A stretch of DNA of 64,000 nucleotides, taken from Celoporthe dispersa (lineage: Eukaryota; Ascomycota; Sordariomycetes; Diaporthales; Cryphonectriaceae). Shown here in pieces: positions 47,722-57,626 of this stretch. The notes under the pieces are model-generated. The model ran no database searches, was not told the origin of the DNA, and saw only the letters and a list, made by a program, of their open reading frames with translations. Position numbers and translations under genes: made by a program. Each line of letters opens with the position of its first letter. The first letter of the stretch is position 1. Location of the stretch: contig WAID01000008.1 in the NCBI GenBank assembly GCA_016584495.1, positions 558,001 through 622,000 on the forward strand, written 5' to 3'.

Positions 47722-48772
47722 TTAGAACCGCCTCAGCGCAGAGCCCTTGGTAGCCATTGCCGATCTCCGCCTGTACGTCTCGCGGTACTGCACGCGCTCG
47801 AAGAAGCCGAAGGCGATGACGGCGAGGCCGATGACAAACCAGACGCCCGAGACGATGAGGCCGATGGGGAAGATGAGAAGGTTGACGCCAGGCAGGACGA
47901 ACGCCACCGTGCCGTTGGCGAGCCCGGCAACGACCTCGTCGACAGCGATCTGCGCCTGGGCCGTCGTCGACAGCTCCACCAGGGTGGAGAAGGCGCCTGC
48001 CACGAAGGCGGCCTCGTTGGACGAGACGTTGGTGCTGACCGTCTCTCCAGCTGCGTTCTGTGCCGAGAGCGTCACCGTGGGCATCACGTAGGTCTGGGCC
48101 TCGGCTCTGCACGGCAGAAAAGGGGAAACAGTCAGCCCGAGGAAAGCAAGACGATGATGCCGAGACAGGCGGTTTATCTGGGTAGGGACGGGCCGAGGGT
48201 ACTTACGAGCTCAAGTCGCCGGCGGCCATCTTGCTCTGGTCGATCTGGCCGACAAAAGTATATGCCTGCAGCAGCTTCAGGTCCTGCCGCGTGGCGAGCA
48301 TCGCCTGTGCCGTGGATGCGCTCACGGGGCTGACGCTGGCGCCGCTGTAGCTCAGGGACACCTGGACCTGGTCCGACGGGATGCCCGCGAAGTCACCTGT
48401 CGCGGCGTTGATCTGGTACAGCCGGAGGTCAGCCTCGAAGGCGCCGGTCTGGGTGTCCAAGGCCGGCAGGTTGTAGCAAGCACAGGTCCCCGACGGGTTG
48501 GACGCCACCGACAACTTGGACAGGGCCGCCTGGCACGCGGCCGAGACCTCGGTGTCCCACGCCGTCGAGTTGGCAGTGCTGTTTGTGCTGACCAGAGTCG
48601 ACGAGGCCTGTCTGCTGCTGAGGACGACACGTTTGGCGGCCGAGAGGGCCATCCTCGACTCGAGTGCCCGCGAGGATCTTCCAGTGAGCGCGCCCTCTGC
48701 CACCAGGTCCGCCACGCCTCCTGCCTGAGCCCCCACGGCGAGCAACGCCATCAATGTCGCCTTGAAGAACAT
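47722..48772 (-). CDS. Secretory-pathway protein with one C-terminal transmembrane helix
   Basis: Exons 48207-48772 and 47722-48106 join in phase to 316 residues. A signal peptide (MFFKATLMALLAVGAQAGG) is followed by a Ser/Ala-rich luminal part with paired Cys in GTCACYNLP and several N-x-S/T sites (NSTANSTAW). A single hydrophobic helix, from VNLLIFPIGLIVSGVWFVIG to the FGFF, precedes a short basic cytosolic tail (RETYRRRSAM). This is a type I membrane topology. No family is recognised. It could be a plasma-membrane or wall sensor-like protein, but this is only inferred from topology. Confidence 0.75.
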
Positions 48773-49881
48773 GATGACTTGTGGTTTTTTTTGGTCTTTT
48801 TTTCCTTCCTCGAAATATTATCCTGCCGTGCTGTTACGCGCACACAACTTCTCTCTCTCTCGGTGATTAACAGTAGCGACCACACTATGGTTGCTGTCGA
48901 GTAGTAGTAGCAATAGCGAAATTAGGATCCGGCCGGCGGTGGGGGTGTTTTTTTTTTTTTTCCTTTTTCGAAAGTTGTATGATCAATGGTCGTAATGCGG
49001 CCCTGCCTTGCTATGACCCGTGTCCAGAAGGTGATGATTGAAAATGGTGTTTCCGGGAAGGACTGGCGTAGAGAAAAAAAGTGTCGTGGATCACACAACA
49101 GGGAAGAGAACTAAGAGAGAAGGAGAATAGACAGAGAGAAAAAAATGGTAAGGAAACCAGTCCGGGAAAAACGGGAGGAGGTGGACTTTAGGTTCGCCAA
49201 GAGCCTGGCGAGGTCGATCGCGCAGATTAAAAACACAATTAGGTCAAACGGTAAGGACGGGAAAGAAACAGGGACCTGAAGTGGTGTGTTTGTAGAAGAA
49301 GTGCGGCAGAGGGCACGACGTATGGGACGATGTCGACGGGGAGGAGGGGTGGTGAAGGATGAAGAAAAAAAGATCGAGAGCAGGGACCCAAAACACCAAG
49401 GCTATATCAGACGAGGACGTAGGTGCAGACACGAAGCATGGTCATGCAACATGCACCGTCGAGATGGACATGGGGCCCTGTGTGTTGTCCTCCCAGCAGA
49501 GCAGAGCGCACGCCGTGACAAGTCGAGTGGGTCGCCCGACTGACAGGTCTTGGGAGAGTCTGTGTGTCAAGATGGGACCATCGAGGGATCTCCTTGTATG
49601 AGCACCCAGCTAGGCGACGAGGGCAGGGGGCGCGTTAGGCGCGGAGAGGAATCGTGGCGGTTGCATCTGGGTTCGAGCAGGAGAGGAGGAGGAGGAGAAG
49701 AAGAAGAGAGAGACGCAGAACAGCGGTAGGAGAGTCGGAAGGGGTGGAACCCCTTCCCCCCTGCCCCCTGGCGATGTCTGAAAGGAGACGAGACCGTGCC
49801 CACACCGAGCCGAGACAAGAGGAGAACCACAACGAGACAGACAGGGAGGGAGAGAGATGGACAGAGATACGAGAACAAGGG

Positions 49882-49905
49882 GAGAGAGAGAGAGAGAGAG
49901 AGAGA
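49882..49905 (+). repeat. (GA)n microsatellite
   Basis: An uninterrupted GA tract of twelve units within a purine-rich region. Confidence 0.9.
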
Positions 49906-50880
49906 AGGGGAGGTCCGAGCAGCTCCTGGACGTCACGCCACAGGAGGAGGAGGACTCGACGCTGGACCGTAGAAAAGAGGCAAATACCGCCTTGGGCCGG
50001 ACAAGAAACCTGTCGAGCTGGGACCTGAGATCACGACGGGGCTTTGGCTATGTGGGAGGCACAAGACGGGAGAGGCGTGTGTGTCTTGGCAGGCGGAGGA
50101 CGATATACACTGCATCAGAGGCGGGCAGGGTGCTCTGAGCTTAAGGGGAATAGACTACCTGCCAAGCATTCAGGAAGACTGCCGAGGTTGGGTGGGCAGG
50201 GGCTCTGCTGAGGGGGTGCGCAGAGGGGGGCATGGCCATGTCAGAAAGCGGTCGGATGGCCGGGAACTGGAACATGCGGCGCGTCGAGCAGGTCGCAGAA
50301 TCGAGACCAGTCGAGACCCCCCCAGGCCACTCCACCCCCATCCACACCCATCCCCGGGGTCTGCCGCATCTACCACGCCTCCTCCCAATCTCTCTCTCTC
50401 ACCACCCATAGTTGACCCTGTCTGCTATGGTACCCTTCTTCGTATCACCATCGTATACTAATACTACATATACTACTACTATGCCCAATAGTATGTATGA
50501 TGCGAACGCGCCCCTTGTCAGGGAAGCCCCCGTTATAAGACCTGCCAGGGCGAGACCAATCAGCCACGAGCTGGGGGTGTCCACATTGTCCACCGAGACA
50601 CCATGCACGCGGTGCAGCAGGCCAAGACGAGGGCGTAACGCCGGCCACGAGAGAGAGAGGGAGAGAGCTCTCTTATGGGCACCACCACCCCGTCCTGGTC
50701 CCACACGGCGCCACAGCCACATACACATGGACCAGGGAGCGCGTGCTGGTGGTCCTGGTACTGTCTCCCTTGGTTCGCGGCCAGGCGGACGGGTGATGAC
50801 TTCGTATTCGGCACCGTGGTCCCTGACACGAGGTGTGCACCACGACAAGAGGTATGATGGATGAGCATTTGTTTGTCTGT

Positions 50881-50910
50881 GCTGTGCTGTGCTGTGCTGT
50901 GCTGTGCTGT
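50881..50910 (+). repeat. (GCTGT)6 pentanucleotide repeat
   Basis: Six perfect copies of GCTGT. Confidence 0.95.
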
Positions 50911-51374
50911 CAGGACGGAGAGTGGCTACAGGTGGCGGCCGGAAAGAGCAGTCCTGGGCTCTTTCGTAGGCGGGTCAGAGGCAGAGACCCACGCACAGGG
51001 AGGAGGGCATCGTGGAAGGTGCTGCTGAGAGAGAAAGGCAAGAGGCTCAACCGCGCGCCTCTGACAGTCTTGAAACAGGGGTTGCCGGTGGGGCCACAGC
51101 GTCCAATGAGATGAGCATACTCGCATCCGTGCATGGGTAGGCGGACCCACTGTACGTAATGCGGTACATCGTTACAGCAAGAACACAGTACAGGGCACAG
51201 TGCCCATGTTGGGATCCAGTCGTTGTGACCTCAGCAGATCTCTCCCAATGTCTGCCCTTCGACCTTCAAGACAAGCATCCATCACTACTTGCACCGTACA
51301 TACAACAATACATACACGTATTCATGCATTCTACCTCCACTGCTATACTTGTCCTGTCGCTTCTCACTGCATGA

Positions 51375-51376
<2 letters not shown>

Positions 51377-51411
<35 letters not shown>
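51377..51411 (+). repeat. (AC)n microsatellite
   Basis: An uninterrupted AC tract of about 17 units. Confidence 0.95.
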
Positions 51412-51412
<1 letters not shown>

Positions 51413-51978
51413 CTGGCAGCAAAATGACCAGACACCACACGGCCCGGCCTCAACCAGCGAGACCTGCTCGAAACGGGTTGTTTGTCGCCGACCAACCCTC
51501 AATCATGAGATTACCTCAGCACTGCTCCTCGAAAGTCAGGTCATGAGGCTTGTCTGGGACACGAGCCAGGTGCGCTTTGTCAGCCTCAGCATAGTGCTGA
51601 CATGACCACCCGCCGTCCACGCCGAGGCTTCGGGCCACCGAGGGCCTGGTCGCCGCTGTCGTGACCTCGACGACAGCCTGTGCAGCCGGCACCCATCATC
51701 CAGCACCAGCGGGGCACACCTTGGGGATGCCACGCGTCTCGCCGCCGACGCTTACGCCAGCTAGCTCTGGGCTCTTGGGGACTTGTCTGGCGTGCGAGAG
51801 CGCGCAGGAGGTACGCCGTGGTGTAGTGTCTTGTGCTTATTCTCACACCCCAGGACCGGGTCGGCGGTCGGCGGTCAAGCTCACGGTCGGATGACGGCCG
51901 CCCCTCCGGAGCCGACGGCCTGTCAGCAGTCTGCGGAGACAATGACTTCCTCCTCCGCCTCCTAGTGGCCGGCCTACG

Positions 51979-51981
<3 letters not shown>

Positions 51982-52017
<36 letters not shown>

Positions 52018-52021
52018 ACAC
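51982..52021 (+). repeat. (AC)n microsatellite
   Basis: An AC tract of about 20 units with one interruption (CATACACA). Confidence 0.95.
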
Positions 52022-52722
52022 TGCATATAGCAGATTCGAGCGCAGAAAGGGCAGGGCGTTGCCATCAGAGGGAAGAGAGGAAGAAGAGGAGGAGGAAGGG
52101 GCTCCAGAGCGTGCCCGGGCACTGCGCTGTGCAGTGGGGCAAGATCTCATCTCATTGGCTTTGCGTCCATCCTTCCTCGCCAACTACCCCTCTCAAGACC
52201 GACGGAGCATCTCGCTTCTAGGTCGTCCAGATCAAGTTAGTCCTCGGTTGGTATTCGAACAGGAACATCTTGAAATGGAAACGATCCCCGTTGAATCAGG
52301 ACTCGGCCGGGTGATAGATGGAGTCTGTATTCGTCCGCCCCACTGGTTCATACTCCAGCTGACCAACGCTGTTCCTGCTGCATTTCAAATCAGACACTTC
52401 GGTCTGGAGCTTTGGGTAAGGACAGAGGACAACAGGAGCAAAAGACCTCCCGCTGCTGCGGGCTCCATAGGGCGACAGCCGGCAATTATTAATTATTGTG
52501 CCTGCTTCCCAGATACCACTGGCCGACCTCAAGGTATTTATTATATAAAGCCTGAATGCTGAGTAGAGAAGGAGAAGAGTGGACATCTCTACCACTGTCT
52601 CAGCACCTCTCCCTGGTGATGCTTTGGTCTCCTCGAGTAGAACCCGACTACCTAAAATTATTGCGGCGCCTGTCATCAACATCACTCGGTCCTGCGTTTG
52701 TCCCTTCTGCTAGCAGTCTACG

Positions 52723-54073
52723 ATGTCGACTTCAAAACACCCAAAGATAATCCTGGGAACATTCCAGATCGGCGACAGGAACAAAGACGACCAGGTCAGG
52801 TTCGACACGCCTGAAGAGATCAATGCCTACCTTGATGTATTCTACGACTACGGTGGGCGGCACCTGTATGTTCTGTAGAGATTATTATCCTGCTTCATCA
52901 GCAGTGCTGAGGTTGCCTCCACCCTCCTGCATCTCTATAGAGCCACAAGAGCAAAACATATCATCCCACTGCCCCTTCTCTCTTGTCTCTTTTGTTTCTT
53001 TTTTTCCATTTTTTTTCAAGTGGCCGATAGGCCGATGCTCAAGAGCACAGTATACGACAAAAAAAAAAAAAAAGGGCTCATTAAGCCGGTCTCACACGCT
53101 CAGAAGCTAATATGGTCATCGTCAAAAGTGATACGGCCAGGCAGTACTCAGTTGGAGCACCTACGACAAGTGAGAAACGCCTCGGGGCCGTGAGTGCAGG
53201 GGCCCGCTTCACCATCGACACAAAGGTCTTGCACTTCTTTGGAGAGAAAGGCCCTTTCAACACGGGCCAAAACATACGTGAGAGTCTCGACGGCTCGATT
53301 GCGGACCTCAAACTTCCAGCCGGCGTCAAGATCGACACGCTCTTCCTCCACCTGCCCGACCACAAGACCCCACTCGAAGACACCTGCAAGGCCATGGACC
53401 AACTGTACCAGGAGGGCAGATTCCGGCGCTGGGGCGTGTCCAACTTCTGCGCTGAAGATGTAGAGAGGCTGATCGCAATCTGCATCGACAAGGGCTTTGT
53501 GCTGCCCGGCGTCTACGAGGGCCACTACAACGTCCTCACCAGGGGTGCTGAGAAGGATCTCTTCCCCGTCCTGCGGAGGCACGGGCTCGCATATCATGCC
53601 TTTGGCTCTTCAGCCTCGGGTGTGTTTGCGGGCAATCACAAGACGGCTCGGTCTGCTGGCCGATTCGATGCTTCTGTAAGTGAAATTATTATTACGTACT
53701 AGAAAACGTCTCGAGTATGACCAGGTCAGATCCGAGCTGACCAGCGACCCTGCCAATCCAGAGCAGTGTAGGGAAGCTCTACACGGGCATGTTCGTAAAG
53801 CCCTCGATAATGGCCGCTGTGGACAAGGCAGTGGCCGCGACTGCTGTACACGGAGTGGACGCCCACGCGGCGGCTCTCCGGTGGGTCGCCCACCACAGCC
53901 ATCTCGACCCCGAGAAAGGAGATGCTGTGATTGTCGGGGCATCCAGCGCGGCGCTGCTGTCCTCGAACCTGGACCTGATCAACGAGGGCCCCTTGCCTGA
54001 GGCAGTGGTACGCATAATGGACGACGTGTTTGGACAGCTTGGGGACGAGGCGCCTCCATACTACTGGGCCTAG
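52723..54073 (+). CDS. Aldo-keto reductase (AKR7 / aflatoxin aldehyde reductase-like)
   Basis: Exons 52723-52865, 53129-53675 and 53762-54073 join in phase, 333 residues. The catalytic tetrad is readable: Asp in GGRHLDTARQY, Tyr in ARQYSVG, Lys in FTIDTKVLHF and His in TLFLHLPDHKTP. The barrel continues through RRWGVSNF, GVYEGHYNVLTRGAE (the YN motif of AKR7-type enzymes) and VIVGASS near the NADPH site. The enzymes reduce aldehydes with NADPH in the cytosol. The first intron is long (263 nt) and contains an A run near 53060. The Cys/Ala distribution suggests no signal peptide. Start ATG chosen as it begins the conserved strand PKIILGTFQIG. Confidence 0.9.
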
Positions 54074-54901
54074 GTGTTCTAAGGGCCAACCTACATACAT
54101 ACGTGCACTTTTTCAAAAAAAAAAAAAAAAGGCCTCTACCAGTGGAAAGGGAGACGTATTGCCTTACGGTTCTTGCCCTCCCTTTGGCTGGCTGACCTAA
54201 ATTAAAGAGCAAAGGCACGATCAGACACGGTCAGATCAGCACGCACTTGCAGAAAGGCCCACGTTCTTGGGCAAGATTCGCATCTGACTACACTCAAATG
54301 AACTCTTGGCGTACGAATTGCTACCTGTCTGGTAGTCTCAGCAGATTGTCTCCTGCAATGAACATGCAGTCTCAGCCTTGAATGAACCGTGCACCAACAA
54401 TACTCCTACAATTCCAAATCCTTCCCACAGTACCATCTCACTTTAACATCATCCATCACAGCCAAGAAGTGCACCGAAACTGATGCCGATGTGATGTCGA
54501 TGACACGAGAGGACATCATGTGAGTCCTCATGCTCCCTTCCCAAACCCAAGCAAAAACACCCTTCCCATAATGCTCAGTCGCCGATCCGTCAAGTCGGAG
54601 AAGAAAAAAAAAGGAAAAAGAAGAAAAAAAAGTATTCCGTCTCAACAGCCCTTTCAAAGCCGCTGAGTCCACCCTCATAAAACGCCGCGCAGTGATGTTC
54701 GTGAAAGTGATGAATGGAAAAGCCGTTTTTGGCCCCGGGGGCTTCCTCCAGATGTCGACAGCCCTTCAACAAGACCCTTCACCCCGACCAATGTTTGCAG
54801 AAACATTTATCTGGTGTACGATCAGGACTTGGTGCGAGAAGGTCAAAGTGAGGCTCGACTGCGACCACGGACCCCTCGTCTCTTGGGCGGAAAGGTGAGG
54901 T
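54074..54901. other. Convergent 3' region
   Basis: About 830 bp with A-rich runs (54114-54130, 54602-54630). No gene is supported. Confidence 0.6.
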
Positions 54902-55919
54902 TTAACTTTGAGGGGGACGAGGGCCAGCGAGCCGGAGCGGAAGTTGTTGAGACGGACGTCCAGGGTTGTGACCGTCCTCCTCGACCTTGACCGTCGGAAG
55001 AGCTTGTGTTCCCCGAGACAGGCGCTCATCCTCTCCAGAGGACGTAACGGGGGCCGTCATCAGAGGGATGATTCGGGCTCGGCGGCTTGTAGAAGCGACG
55101 GAGGGTCCCTGGAGACCACGAGGCAGGCTGGCAGAGGCGACGACAGGGCGGATGCTCGCGCGGATCGCATCCAACTCCAACTTGTTCTCCACGACAAACT
55201 TGCGGCGGAGCTCGACAATCATCCGCATCATATCGTTGTTGGGGGTCCTCTTGGAGCCGCCCTCCCACAGCACGCACAGCTTCAGAAAGAAGTCTCGACA
55301 GATTCTGGGTCCGAGGTGGCGGAGCCAACCACGCGAGGAGCCCACCCTCTCCCAGAACTGAAGATTCGAGAACCGCGTGTGGTTCCAGAGCTCCAAGCAG
55401 GCACGAATTCCCTGGGCTATGAGGTGATTTAGGCGGCGGCTGGTCAGTGTCCCCGTTGGGAGCACCTCCAGCATGTGCCGCCGGATCGTCTCATCAGTCT
55501 CTTCGTCTACAATGATCCTGTTGGCAGGGAGGTTGAGGATGTTTCGGGGATCACTCATTATCTCCCCCAATGCGAGGGCCTGGCAGACGACGGACAGACT
55601 GGGAATCGATCCGGAAGGGGATCGGTCGGACGTCAATATCGTTGCTAATCTGGCTGGAGTTGCTGCTCGTGGCTTGGTCGGGAGAGGCAAACTGCAGCTC
55701 AGGCATTGCCCACTGCGGCTGTGCGTATCGTGCGGGCGAAGGTGCGTCTCGGGACATGACCTTGAAGCTCTTGGCCCGCTCGCGCTCCAGCTCGCCGCGA
55801 CCAACCGACTGGATGGCGGGATGTCGAGGGCGCCTGGGGCCAATGCCGGGGCCGGGGCTGTCGCTGTGGAATCTGCGCTTCGCCTGCGAAAGCGAGGCCT
55901 TGGTCTTGCTGCGGCCCAT
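54902..55919 (-). CDS. Protein of unknown function, one frameshift
   Basis: Single exon, about 338 residues from MGRSKTKASL. The first part is basic, Pro- and Ser-rich; the central part is helical and reads like a compact domain (IVDEETDETIRRHMLEVLP, RLNHLIAQGIRACLELWNH, FWERVGSSRGWLRHLGPRI, FVVENKLELDAIRASI); the tail is Pro-rich and acidic (TVKVEEDGHN). I recognise no family. One base must be removed at the GGG run 55601-55603 to join IDS to SLSVVCQALA. Coding is supported by the long helix-rich frame and by the codon composition, not by homology. Confidence 0.6.
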
Positions 55920-57626
55920 TTTGGAGGGATTTATGGCTTCGTTGAGCCACTCCTGACTGGTTGCCTCGTCCACGCGTACGTATCGACCTCTATAGCTTCG
56001 AGAGGCCCGTGGTCGAACAGACACCACCTGAAAAGCTGTCGGGAGGAAGGAGAGGAGGAGGAGGATGCGGCGGAGGAGGTGCCGTTGACCTGTGGTGATG
56101 GCTGGATCCTGACGGTGGCACAGGGTGAACGATGCCCTACCACTTGGAAAAAAAAACAGCAGCCGCGCGTGTGGTTCTAATGGTGCTGTGGCATAAGAAG
56201 ATCTGAGATCTGGACCTACGAGACCAAGGGGTTGAGGACTCGTCTCGTCTTGAAGGGTTTGTGGAGGAGTTGGCCAAGCGACAATTGTTTACCAACGGTG
56301 GGTGAAGAGAAGTTGACGCGTTGTTACGCGCCGTCAAGCATGGGCAGTTGATTTCAATTCCTACTTGGGGAGGCTTCAAGGCCAGCGAGGATCTAAAAGC
56401 TGGGGCTCAAGGACCCTTTGATGGTCCTGGCAGGTCGTCATGAAGTCCTTGTTCGTCGAGTCGACTTCTGTGCAGGGGGGTATCATGCTGTCGTTGTAAT
56501 TGGCTGCACCTGCTGTGCTGTACTGCACAGGTTGCGCCTCATAGAAAGAAAAGATGAACCAGGGCAAAGCCGCGTGGATGAGGATAGCATTTTGTGTGTG
56601 AGAGAGAGAGTGTGTGGGCAGCAGTACTATCGAGAGACGGGACATCAAATAGGCCAGGCGCGAGTCTTGAAGCTGACCAAAAGGCCTCGCTCGCTATGCT
56701 TATGGGTGCTGTTGGTGGTGTCTCGTCAAGAAGCTATCTAATGTGTAGGTCCGAACAAGAAGAGACAGATACCCGTGCAATAATCATCAGAGTCTAGCCA
56801 TAATTACGCCAGGTCTTGAGCGATATGGCCGATATGGATCGCAATATCGTCCATTCCAGGCTTGACGATCTTTGCACATGGTTGAGTTGTAGAGTTTCTC
56901 GGACGTCCAGGCGCGGAAAATCACCTTTTTGAAGTCGGTCAGCTCCTCGTCAGTGACAGGGGGAGCCCGGGCTGCGCTGTGTTCTGGCGAACTGAAGAAG
57001 GCTGCGCAGTAATTATGATCAACTGCGACTCAGACAAGGCAACCTGACCATCACTGGTCTCCTTCGCGATGACTTGGTGAGAACCTGGAGATCGCCTGCG
57101 GTCATACACTGATGAGCCTGTCTGGACGGATGTGGGATCAGATGAGGATTCGGATGAGGATTCCGAGGACTACACCTACGAGTCCTCTTAAGTTCCTCGG
57201 TCCACTGGCCATGCAAATACTCTCTGAGGAGACATGGATGTTCATTACGGGATGAGGCTAGTCAGTCAATCATTCAACGAGGGCTTATTTGGCGTATTGA
57301 GATAAGAAAAATACATATGCCAAGTTTTGCTATAATTAGTCAACTGCCACGATGCGCCAGCAGCTTAGGAGAGAGGCTTTATTCTGTTAATTAATACCAT
57401 ATTTGCTTAGTAGTTGTAAATAATCATGTTATAGGATTGAGTGTATTTGATATCGAGACCCGCTGGGGTGTGTCTAGTGACTGTGCCTCCTGGCCGACCT
57501 GATGAAACCTTCCGGACAATCCGAGGACCTTTCGCGGCCCCGTCTTTTTGTCAGCGGTACACCGCAGTACACACACGCCCAAGCACGCCAGGAGTCAAAG
57601 CCGGGCAGGCCACACAGCGAGTGACA
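55920..57626. other. Intergenic region with possible coding fragments
   Basis: 1.7 kb between divergent genes. The minus strand from about 56812 to 57000 contains short frames that look exon-like (ELTDFKKVIFRAWTSEKLY; KIVKPGMDDIAIHIGHIAQ), but they are in different frames and no complete gene can be assembled. It may be a small, indel-broken or decayed gene. Confidence 0.3.

Larger units (their letters stand above)
48773..52722. other. Gene-poor region rich in simple repeats
   Basis: Almost 4 kb between divergent genes, with a T-run (48946-48962), GA-, AC- and GCTGT-repeat tracts and purine-rich leader-like stretches. No frame over 150 codons is convincing. One minus frame near 50399-50720 has two hydrophobic stretches but no start context or homologue that I recognise. 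Confidence 0.55.

Noticed and set aside
50399..50722. Minus frame with two hydrophobic stretches
   Set aside because: No start context, no splice partner and a location in a repeat-rich region; too little to call a gene.
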